Part shown: positions 1 through 10,449 of the stretch, one piece after another
Numbering within the stretch: position 1 is the first letter of the stretch
How the letters are laid out: every line of letters starts with the position of its first letter
Assembly: GCA_016987375.1 (NCBI GenBank)
Contig: PJRA01000005.1
Coordinates: forward strand, 3,876,043-3,940,042
Reading direction: 5' to 3'
Source of the DNA: Brachionus koreanus
Lineage: Eukaryota; Rotifera; Eurotatoria; Ploima; Brachionidae
Length of the DNA: 64,000 nt
The notes under the pieces: generated by a model
Seen by the model: only the letters and a program-made list of their open reading frames with translations
Database searches by the model: none
What the model was told of the DNA's origin: nothing
Made by a program: the position numbers and the translations under genes

Positions 1-1308
1 GGGGTTGGGGGGTAAACCTCGGACTAGATCCAAAAAAAAACTGGAAGAAGTATATGTTTTTACCATTTTTGGTCAAAAATCATGGTAAATTGTTATAAAA
101 AAAATACAAAATAAATTTTGTATTTTATTTGTATTTAAAAGATTATGAGCTTTCAGATTTGGTGAATATTTAATGAGTTATGACTATGAATACCTGAGAT
201 ATTTTGACTTGTTTTTTATCAATATTTTTTTAAATTCATGGTTCAATTATATTAATTTTAATTATTAGATTAAATTAAAATTTTTAATGATGGGTATTTT
301 GAGTAAATATTGAAATTGAAGCACTTAAAATTTAAAAGTTGAAAATTTTTAAAATAAATAAAAATTGATAGCTATCGATCATGATTACACTAATTTCCAA
401 TTATTTTTCAAAGTCAGATTAATGATAATTTTTATTATTTAATTGAATTAAAATTTTAAATTTTAATATGAAATATTTTAGAAAATTAATCATTTATTTG
501 CAAATAAAGATATAAAAAAAAAACACAAATTGATTAGACTAAAGAAATTTTAAGCGCAAAAATTTCTGTGAGATTCAATCGGAATAATTGAATTAAATTG
601 AATATAAATAAAAAATTTTTATTAATCATAAATTTGTGTTAACTGTAATGTTAAATTATTTAGGAGTATCAAAAAGTTTCGGGAAAATGAGGAAAATAAA
701 TTCAAGTTTTTATTTTTTCAGGCCATTTTCTATATCTTATTAACAAAGTTTCATTCTTTCACTTTACTTGCGAAAGGTCTATTGATACTCTGCTTTAAGA
801 ATATTATTAAGTATCTCTTTAATTTTGGGGTACCAATTGTTCTTGATTAGTACGATCGGGAAACAATCAAAAATCAAATGAAGCTAAATTTTGTGAGTAT
901 GCAGATGGTCGATTATACTCATACCATAATGAGCTATCAAAGTACCATTTGAAGTTCTTAGTGTTTTATTGAACATGAGGTTTAGAATGCTCAATCTAAT
1001 TAAAAAACAATTGAGAATCTAGCTTCGCATTTGACTTTTTCCAAATTTAAAATAACATTAAAATCATATTAATTAATAATGAATAAAAAATTTTTAATAT
1101 TTTTTTACTTAAATTAAAATTGTGTCTATTTATTTTAAAGACCTTAACCTCGGACAAATTTTGAGTTTTTTATTTCCAAATAACTCGACAAAAATACTTA
1201 ATCTATTATGAATGATTTAGTTTAAAATTTACATAAGAAGAAATTAATCTATCATTTATATTTAGCATGTTTTATTCATTAATTTAAAATTTAGATCTAT
1301 CTTCTGAA
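1..1308. other. AT-rich non-coding DNA
   Basis: No supported coding exon, RNA gene or repeat was seen on either strand. The sequence is low-complexity A/T with short homopolymers and many stops in all frames. Confidence 0.4.
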
Positions 1309-1845
1309 TTGATGGTGCACATACTTGGATTTTTGCTTTCCAGTGGTGAATTTAATTTTATCATTAGTCAAGAAAACACTTTTCAAAATATTCAAAAAAA
1401 AAATATAATGAACATTAACTCACCCGTATCTTTTCTTTTCAAACTTGTACGTCAAATATCGCGTCTTTGCATGGACGTTAATAGGCCAGAAAAGAATGTA
1501 CAGCGAAAAATAGCACGTGATTTGTGGGATAGCATAATTGAAATTTTTACTGATCTATCCAAAGCCGATCAAAATCAATTACAGAACCAAAATCGAGTTC
1601 TTCGAAAATTTTTTTTACTCATTAAAAATCGTCATGTTCGTACCATAGTCATTTCAGTATTATCAACTATTTTCAATGTAGCTGATACATAAGCAAATAT
1701 AGAAATTCACAATGAATTTAGATACTTGTGGCCATCTTCGCTTGCTACAATGACGTCTCTTAATCTCAACTCATTAACTGATTTACTGAATATTTTATTA
1801 ATAGATTCAATCGATTATTTGAATCCATTTGAAGTTAGTAGCTTA
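1309..1845 (+). pseudogene. INTS8: INTS8 C-terminal fragment, interrupted
   Basis: The open frame from about 1402 resembles the C-terminal third of Integrator complex subunit 8 as I recall the human protein. A segment reading ARKIARDLWDSIIEIF corresponds to the family's TAKDLWEVVVQIC stretch. It is followed by a hydrophobic FLLIKN..VRTIVISVLSTIFNV block and, further on, WPSS. The frame is broken by TAA at 1690-1692, between the IFNVADT stretch and the WPSS stretch. The alignment around it is nearly gap-free, so a skipped intron does not explain it. Homology ends near 1845, where a non-LTR RT scrap begins on the other strand. No start exon, upstream exons or 3' remainder are visible nearby. 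INTS8 is a nuclear Integrator subunit acting with the PP2A module on snRNA 3' processing and transcription termination. This piece looks non-functional. The identification rests on remembered family sequence. Confidence 0.6.
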
Positions 1846-1895
1846 TCCGAGACGTGATCAAACGCCTTCGAGAAATCTAAAAATACTAATTAAAT
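1825..1895 (-). mobile_element. Non-LTR retrotransposon RT scrap
   Basis: On the minus strand one frame reads LVFLDFSKAFDHVSDKLL. This is the classic non-LTR reverse-transcriptase motif with the first catalytic Asp (LDFSKAFDxV). The frame closes within a few codons on both sides, so this is a small remnant. It abuts the broken end of the INTS8 fragment. Confidence 0.7.
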
Positions 1896-2027
1896 TTTGA
1901 TTGTAGAGGACTCATCGATAGAAATTTATTTACTGCAACCACTAGTGTAAATTTCTGGCACAGTAGGTTTGATTGTTACTTAGAGATGAATAGAAAAATA
2001 TTGGATAGAGATTAAATAAATGTTTTT

Positions 2028-2267
2028 GGATCATTTTTGGATGATGAAACTTTCCAATTGGTTGATAAATGGATTAGTGAGGAAACTTATAAAGAAGTTA
2101 AAAGACGTTCTAAAGAATTATTTAGTACTCCTGAAGCTCCAGCTCATGCAAACTTGAAAACTTTGTCGAAAAATATCAAGAGCACAACGAAAACTTAATC
2201 CAGTATGCAGGAGCCATAAAGGATCTGACAAGGAAACTTTTCCTGGATTATATGTTGGAGAGCTAGG
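2028..2267 (+). mobile_element. Possible retrotransposon gag scrap, frameshifted
   Basis: Two overlapping frames are open. The first (2028-2200) contains WISEETYKEVKRRSKELFSTP. The second (about 2150-2267) contains YQEHNENLIQYAGAIKDLTR. The order 'ELF..PE' then 'ENL..YA..IKDL..K.F' resembles the capsid region of metazoan Ty3/gypsy-type Gag proteins. A frame change separates the halves and stops follow. No pol domain was found alongside. Alternative: remnant of an unrelated gene. Confidence 0.35.
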
Positions 2268-2269
2268 AA

Positions 2270-3275
2270 TTATTTTAAAAAGCAGTTTGATAAGTTCGGT
2301 TTAATCGATATCGACGAGTTAGATACAATGGTATTAAAGGGCTAGAGAACAAGAAGTACTAAACTTGAGTAATTGCAATACGTGGTCAAAGAAAAATAGT
2401 TTGACAGAAAGCTCAGAAACCAAACAAGAACCCCAAAACAAGAACCGATGTATAATAGAGAATATAATATAATTCACAAAAGAAAATAAAGGATTTGAAA
2501 GAAATCAACCTGATTTTAAACATTCATATAATTTTAATGAGTTAAATAATTAGAGAATAGTAGGAATTCCTATTAACGATGGACCGTATCTAGAATATGT
2601 TCCAAGATTACCTAAATCTGTTAATAATATTTTCAAATATTAATCTATTATATATTTAAAATTAACCATTGACTTAAATAAGTTTAAGTTAATTTTTTTT
2701 TGATAACAATTAAAAAATTGGAAAAAAGATTTAACTTAAAAAGCTTTTGACTTGGACTTGTAGACATTTTTTTAATTATAAGATTCAAAATTTTCAAGTT
2801 TCGATTTACTCGTTAAGACTTATTCCTTACCAATATAAGTCTGAATAAATACCTAAATAAAGCCTAAAAGTATTCTTAGTTTATCTTTTTAATTTTTTTA
2901 AATTTAGTTAATAAAGCCTTTTAAGTTCTCGCATCTTGATCGAAGACATTAAAAATTAGATTTCTTTATTAGTCTCATATAAACTACGTCTTTAGAATTA
3001 ATTAAATTCTTAAAGGTCTAATTATTTTAGAATAAAATTTGATTAACATTGTTTGTTTACTTAATAAGTTAAAATATAATTATCTTGAAAACATTTATTC
3101 TTAGTAAAATATTCATTTAAATTAGTATTTAAAAAAATAATATTTTAATTGTGTGAGGTATGTTTTTCTTAATTTAATAAAATCTCAATTTTCAAATCGA
3201 TTTTTTAAGTATCCAACATTTATTGATAAATAAGTTAAAAAAATAAATCATAAAAATAAAATTCAATGCGCTCCA
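2270..3275. other. AT-rich spacer
   Basis: No supported gene. Only short open stretches occur, such as 2556-2642 on the plus strand, without recognisable homology. The 3' end of the minus-strand chimeric gene lies at 3276. Confidence 0.35.
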
Positions 3276-6200
3276 CTAATACCGATACTGTTGTTGTGGA
3301 AAGCGATTTCCTGCTGTTGACTGTAATAAAATGTTCGGTTGAGTTTGCTGTGCCAGCTGCATACCGTAGCCTCCATTCAGTCCAAAATTATTCAAACCAT
3401 AATTTTGGTATATGTAATTTGAACTCGTAAAAGGAATAACTGCTTCTTGCTGAAAATATGCATGATAATTAAGCCATTGATTTGTTTGAGCTGATTGTGC
3501 TTGATAGCCTATTGGCATCGGCTTTTCAATCGATTCACACATTTTTTTCTGATTGCTTATAGGATTTATGAAAGAACTTTGATTTTCAATGCTATTTGTC
3601 TGTTGTAGCTTCCCATTTCGTTCATACCCAATTGGTTTACTTACAGTCATATTATTTGGTATTTTGGTTGTATTTATTTTGTCAACGTTGTTTGATGAAG
3701 TTGACAAGAATGGTGACAAACGGTTCAATAAATCGTTTTCATTGAAAGACCATAGTTGACTGATGGCATTATAGACGCTTTCTTGCTTTGGTTCTAATTT
3801 TTCGGATGAAGATAATGAAGAGGATGTTGAAGAAGAAAAAGAGTTTGGTGATTGACTAGAGTAAATAGGTGTCGAGGGCGGCGGCACATCAATTTTTTTA
3901 GTGCTATTAATCTCTATCTTCAAGTCTTCAAGTTTTTCGGCTATTTTGTCGTTTTTAAATGGTTGAACAACAGAAACCGGTCTATGAATTTTGCTTGAAG
4001 CTAAAATTGGTTGTGAAACTGATAATGCTTTATCTTTAGCGTTTGTTACTTGAGATTGCTTAATTTTAGTTTGGGTATTGTTAGTAGGTTTTTTGGCTAC
4101 AGCTTCTGCAAAATTTTTTGGCTTATCTGATTGAGCATTTTGAGAAATTTTAGAAGTAACAGGTGCACTTTGATGCATTGTATTCGATTTTGAACCTCTT
4201 GAAATTGTTTTACTTTTAGTCTCATTTTTAACTGGCTTTGAGTCCACTTTTTCCTGGCATTCCACGGGTAATAAATATGCTAAACTAGCATTAGGATCAT
4301 CTATTAATGTATGCAACAGTTCTAGAGCGAACTCCACATATTCCATTGAGTCAGCACTTATTTCAACTGTATATTTGTCCAAATTCAATTTTGCACTGGT
4401 GATTTTCTCAATAAGAGAAAGATTTGAGTTATTGGTCCCCACAACTCGCGCAAATATATCATCTGGTATTATAAGTTTGCGTAAATTAGAAAAATTTTTA
4501 GACTCTTCATAAAAATTGTCTAATTCATTTATTTTAACAATTTTAGAATTATCTGTGCTAAAATCATCAAGTGAGTCCAATTTTGCCAACGAGCTTACTT
4601 TAACTGGCTCGAAATCGTCCAGATCGTTTAGTTTATTGACTGTTTTTTGTTCAGAAAAGTCGTCCAAATCACCAAAGCTCTTTTGCTTTTCCTCTTTTAT
4701 TTCTAATTCTTCTTCTTTAAATGTTTCTATTGTAGTTTGAGCTTTACTCTCTTTTTTAGTATGTTTATTGCTATTTTGTTGATTATTTTTTTTCTTGTTC
4801 TTCTTTTTCTTTTCAGATTTTACCTGATCTTTTTTATTTTGATTTTGAGATTGAGAACTTTTTTTACCCGAATTAACAATTTTTTGTAATTGCTTTTCTA
4901 GCTCTTTTTCAGCTTGTTCTTTGGCTTCTTTGTTCAATTTTTTTCTAATTAGTTTCAAATCCTTGCCCTTTTGATTAATTATCTCGTTCACGTTTACAGT
5001 GCTTGTCGTAGTGGTTGTATTAGTCGAAGTGGTAGACGCAGTAGTTGACAATGTGTCCATGTTTTCTTCTTTTTGCAATTTCTTGAGTTTTTTCTTAAGC
5101 TTTCGTTTCTCTTTTTTCCGTTGGGCTGCACTTTTAGGAGTTTGATTTGACTGCAAATTTTCCATCTGATTGAAAAAATCTATAGGCCTTAATTCTTCGC
5201 TTGGTAACTTGATAGAATGGTTTGAACAACATTTTTCATGTTGATGAAAATGCTCCTCATCTGGATAAAATTCTTCATCTTCATTATCAAAATTTTCTTC
5301 ATTGTCATCATCATAATCCTCATCGTCATCTAGAAATTGATGTTCTCCTTCCTCTTCATTGTCAATATCAAATTCTAAATGAGAAAAAAAAGCTAATTTA
5401 TTTTATTTTTGTCCCACACTAATCGCAATATGATATAGACAACTAATGAGTTAATAAATTTTGTATTGAAAAGTATCACCTTTATCTTTCGTCTCCATAA
5501 TTAGTTCCATAAATTGATGAAATTTTTTTTTCAAATCTTTATCTATATTCTTATGATTCATTTTCTGAACAAGTACCAAAAATGACTCTTCGGGAATTTT
5601 AGTAAAAACATTCTTTAATTATAAACTATGAATGATACGCATATTTAATTTTGGCTAAGATCTACTTTTAGATTGTTTTTTATACAGTTTTCAATCAAAA
5701 CCATTTTAGTTATAACTTGCTTAGTACTAATGTCATCTTCGTTCAAATTAGCACTATTTGAAAAAATTGTTGTCGTACAACTATCATCTTCAATATCTAT
5801 ATTTAACATTGATTTACATGCTATTAGATAGCTTTCCAATTCATTTGCGTAAGAGTCTAGCTCATTAACTTTGCTTTCTTCATTTGTCAGCTAAAAAAAA
5901 ATAATCTTTAAACGTGCACTTAAGTAAATCAAAATTTTGATTACTTTATTTTTATACTCCTTGACTGAATGAAAATAGTAAAACGCTTCTTCGTACTCTT
6001 CTTGTTGAAAAAAATACATTCCTAGATCATAGTTTATCTTTTAAAAAAACAATAATAAAAAAATTTTAATAATGAACGATTTTTTTCTGTAATAATAAAA
6101 ATACAAATTTATGTGACCGATTTCAGAAAAAAAAAATATTTTTTTCATAAAAATTTTAATAATTTATTTTAGGTATAAGAGGCTATTTAATTTTGTGGTT

Positions 6201-8214
6201 TTTTAAAGCAAGTATAGTATTTTTTTAGTTTAAAAGTTAAAAACTTATTTACATTATATTAATAAAATACATTATACTACTTCAATAACGGTTTTTTTTT
6301 AAAAAGAATGCATGCAATTTTTAAAATTTTCTTTAATACTTATCGATTAAGATTTGCCCCTTTCTAAAAAAACTGAAACATAAACATATTTTGATAGAAA
6401 TAAAATTTTTTAAAATAGCCTTTAAAATCTTACCATCTTATTTTTAATTTTTAAAAAATTTAATCAATTTTTTAGAAAAAAAAATTTGTCTTTATAACTA
6501 AATTTGAAATTTTTATTAATAATCAGTCGAGCTTTCTAGTATTAAATTTTTAACTTTTTTGTCAATAGACAAATTCATAGAAAAATCTACAAATTTTACT
6601 CATATAAAAAAAAACTGTTTATCAAAATATAATCAATCTCATTTGCAATTTAATAAAATATCCCTCAAAGATTATTTATCTGTTCTTTTCTTTTAAGCTT
6701 TAATTTGAATAATAGCCTTAAATAGAAATTTTCATTGCTTGTTGTACATAAGAACGTATACGTTTTTTCGTATATAAATTGAGGGAGATGAGCCGTGGAT
6801 TTGTAAATGGAAGATATCTGTTTCAAAATCCATTTTAAAAATTATACCATTGATATAATTTCTTTATAACGAAGAAATAAATCGAAAATGCCCAAATCAA
6901 TATTGGACAAAAGATTTTGGAAGCTTATGGAAGAATTAATCTCTAAATATTTGTATCCTTTGAAATCACATGACACAAAATTCTATCCAAAATGAAGTTG
7001 CTATTCAATTAAAGACAACTTTTTGTGAAAATAAAAATTCTTCAGTTACTTTTTGTTGGAAAAGAACTGTTGACCAGATCCAAATTGAACACAAAAAAAT
7101 TCATATTTGCTAATTTATAAAAATAATAGAATCGATGCGAGATAAATAAAGAGTTGAGTTCAATTGTCTCATCCTTAATATTCTTTTTTAGAAATATTTT
7201 TTTTTTCTAGAGATTAATTGCATTTAAAAAAAAAATTACACTTATTAAATTGAAGAGATATTTTTCTAATAGCAGAAACATAGGTATCATTGACCCAAAT
7301 TTACAATATTTTTTATTTTTCCAAAAACAAAAAAAAAACCTGCAAAATCCAAATAACTTACTATATTTCGTAATTCGTTTTTATCATATTTAATCATATT
7401 ATTCCAATTGAGATCAAAATTATAGACATCTTTGTTAGTTTGGTCATTTCGGATACTAAAACACGACGATACTGGCTTATAAAGGTCGTTGTTATTGAGA
7501 TATTTGAAAAAAAATTCTAAATAATCAATAGTTTCTTTTGTACTAGTTGGACCAAGTTTTTTGTTTTTTGGCTTCCCACAACTTAACAAATCAAAAATCT
7601 TTTAATCGAAAAGTTACTTTTATCGAATTTTACTAGTGATTTTTGGATGATAATTTCAACCTTAGATTCCATCTAAGATAAAATTGAAGCACAAATATTT
7701 GCTCCTTTTCAAGTTTAATCAAATCTAAACTGGTAAGTTTTTTAAGTTTATATGTTTTTGACTTTGTACAATCCTGATGTAAGTTTGTCAAAAAAATTAA
7801 ATAGTCCATCAAATCGCAGAGTTCAACGAAAGGGATTCTTAATGTTAAATTAGGGAATATCGCTTGCTTTTTAAATATTTAAGCGTACTCTTTTTCTAAC
7901 TCGTTCAGGTTCCAATTAATTAAACAAACAGCCTTGATGGCCAGAGTCTTTAGCAAAGAGCACTTGTTCTCTTCGTCGCTCATTAGCTTTGATTCCTGCA
8001 AAAGTTCTAGTATAAACGAACTTATTGAATCTTAACGAGAATTGTTAGCTAATTGAAATTTGAAAAATCATTTGTTACCTAAAAGGTTATTTGTTTCTTC
8101 CTCATAATCATCAGAGCTATGAGATTGTCGCAATTGTTTTATAGCTTCTTCGAATTGCTCTAGTTGATTGATCGATTCGTCAATCAAATTTTTGTATTTT
8201 AAAAAACTAGTCAT
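3276..8214 (-). CDS. Chimeric INTS8 N-terminus / Mask (ANKHD1) C-terminus, KH domain
   Basis: Eight exons join in frame with GT..AG ends: 8214-8079, 8030-7889, 7837-7634, 7581-7362, 6037-5945, 5890-5666, 5612-5480 and 5374-3276, giving 1083 aa. Residues 1-340 resemble the INTS8 N-terminus: SFILELLQES..LLKTLAIKAV..WNLNELEKE, a TPR-like YDLGMYFFQQEEYEEAFYYF at about 237-256, then ESYLIACKSML. From residue 341 the protein instead matches the plus-strand Mask gene just downstream. DKDLKKKF..FMELIMETKDKE parallels DKDLIRKC..CMDAILKAKEKQ. Next come an acidic stretch, a Lys-rich AAQRKKEKRKLKKK (Mask has AAQRKREKRKMKKK), a KH domain at about 683-765, FAEAVAKKP and KPIGYER. Ankyrin repeats are absent. 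Introns are about 50 nt except intron 4 (about 1.3 kb). The KH loop reads GTNN, not GxxG. Transcription of the whole chain is inferred; two separate genes remain possible. Confidence 0.6.
6043..7361. other. Long intron 4 of the chimeric gene
   Basis: AT-rich sequence lies between a good GTAAGT donor (7361) and an AAAAG acceptor (6038). A 36-codon plus-strand frame near 6888 has no recognisable homology. No other element is supported. Confidence 0.35.
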
Positions 8215-9711
8215 TTTTGTTAAGATGATCTGAATCAAAATTAACTAAAGAATTTAATTGTGTAGTTTTAAAAATATTTAAAGTTTGATGGAAAGCAAGT
8301 AAGCAAGAAATAGAAAATATTAGCAACATTTTAATAGAGGAGAGAATGAAACAATATTTTGGAGCTATAAAATAATTATGTTAATGAATTCAAATTGAAT
8401 TTTTCAAATTTCAAATTTTTTCATATTTGTGTGATTTGCACGAGATGCTTTGAAGGTTTCGAATTTTTAGTTATTTCATTCCTTAGGGTAAAAGCAAACG
8501 CTTCAAGTTGGCTACAAGTCGATTTTGTTTGGTCTTATTAAAATATCAAGTATTTCTTGAAAAAATATCGATTTCCATCAATTTAGTCTAGTGATTTAAA
8601 TTGCTATTTTAAACAAGTCTTCACCTTTAACTATTTCTAAACCTTATAAACAAATAAATTTTCTTTTGACTTATCTAAATTTTTTCAGACTGATAAAAAG
8701 ACTGAGTGCTTCGGATTTTAAATGAAATCTTTTAAATTTTTGTCGAATGACAAAGAACTAAATTGATGTAGATTTTTTTAATTATTTAATATTTATTTAT
8801 TAATAAATTTTGATTTCGAAAAAAATTTAAATTAATTATTTTCAAAACCTAATCCTGTGATAAGTTGACCAACCTAATTCACTTTATTTATAAAATTACT
8901 CAAAAACTTGAATTGAAATTATTCTAAAGTTAATTCAATATTATTTAAAAAAATAAGCTTGGCTAATAATTTTAGAGTGCTATTTTAATGACCTATTTGA
9001 TAAAATTTAATATTTTTTTATAAAATTTTTAAATAAATGCAAGCTTTTTATTCAATTGTACAAATTTATTAGTTTGTTTGTTATTTTAGCATTTCGAATT
9101 CGTTTCTTTTTTTCTCCTCTTAGTTTCTTATTCTTAACTATTCCAATAGTGAACTTATAAGATTATGAATTTGTCTTCATTAATACTTTTTTAACATAAA
9201 TTATTTTTTTTTTTATAGCGAACAAATACATATAAGCTAAACGATACACCAACAAACTTCTAGGTTAACACAATAACTTAATTTTTCGATTGATTATTGA
9301 TTATTACTGTAAATCAGTTTAAAATAACTAAATTAGTTATTTAACTCAGACAAAAATTGGAAATATATCTAAAAAAATTAAATAAAACTTTACTTCAAAA
9401 TCAAATCTTACATTACAAAATTTGCTTAAAAATAATACAACTAATAGCATTCTAAATGTTTGTTTAAATATCATTTGAAAATACTTGACTTAATTGAATC
9501 GGGTTTTAAGATAAATAAAAAGAAAAAAAATGAAATTTTTATGCATGATAAGAGCTAATAATTTAACATACTTACAATGGGCGGTCTCACAAGAAAAAAA
9601 TCTAATACTTATAAAAATGTCTTCATAATATTTGAAAAAATCTGTTTTTCTAAATTTAAGAGATTAAAAAAAATTAACAAGTACTAAATAAATTAGACTT
9701 TTTTAAAATTT

Positions 9712-9732
9712 CAACAACAACAACAACAACAA
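9712..9732. repeat. (CAA)n microsatellite
   Basis: Seven CAA units in tandem, in a non-coding AT-rich setting. Confidence 0.85.
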
Positions 9733-10331
9733 TAAGAATAGCAAAAATCGCAAATATTTGCTTTAAAAATAATAAATTTAAAAAAATTAAAAGAAATTTT
9801 AAAACAAAAATAGAAATTAGACTCCTAGAAATTAATACTGAAACAAATTTAAAACTACAAAAAATAATTGATATGGTAAAAATAGTTTATGGTGTTGGCT
9901 TATTTATTTCGAAAAAATTAACTATTCTTTCCTTTGAATCAAATTTTTAAAATTAATTTAAGCTTTATGAAAATGAATAAAAATTTTATTATCTTTTAAA
10001 TTTAAAAAAAAATTATACTTATAAAATTTTAAGTGTTTTAAAAAATCTTTCACATTACTTACTTGATCAAATTGTTTAGATAGTTTTGAAATCAGACAAA
10101 AAATTTGTGCTTTTTTCAATCATACAAATCATTTGTTTTGATATTAATAAATTTGCATTTCAGATGCAACAGACTGTGTTTTTGCAAATGCATAAAAATT
10201 AAATAAAAATAAATTATTATAAATTATTTAAGAGAAGAAAGAAAATCGAAAATTTTCATTCTTTAACAAAATAAACTCATAACACGAAGAGCTTTTGTTG
10301 TTCATACTATTGAAAGAAAATAAAAAAAAAA

Positions 10332-10350
10332 AGAGAGAGAGAGAGAGAGA
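10332..10350. repeat. (GA)n microsatellite, upstream of Mask
   Basis: A run of GA dinucleotides follows an A tract about 100 nt before the Mask start codon. GA runs near promoters can bind GAGA-type factors in animals. A regulatory role here is only an inference. Confidence 0.8.
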
Positions 10351-10449
10351 ATAAATTCTATCGTTCTAACCAATTAAAATTTATATAATAACATTAACGT
10401 TATCTATTTTAAAGTTTTACTTTTTCTGTAGTTGTTATTTTGAGAAACA

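Larger units (their letters stand above)
8222..10429. other. Divergent intergenic region
   Basis: This lies between two genes transcribed away from each other (the chimera leftward, Mask rightward), so both promoters are probably here. A (CAA)n run lies at about 9712-9732 and a (GA)n run at 10332-10350. A TATA-like TATATAATA lies near 10382. No coding exon was seen. Confidence 0.4.

Noticed and set aside
1..20. G-rich start as telomeric repeat
   Set aside because: Only one short G run without repeated telomere units.
7877..7879. In-frame TAA suggesting the INTS8-like N-terminus is a pseudogene
   Set aside because: A 51-nt GT..AG intron of the size usual in this genome removes it and restores the family alignment and phase.
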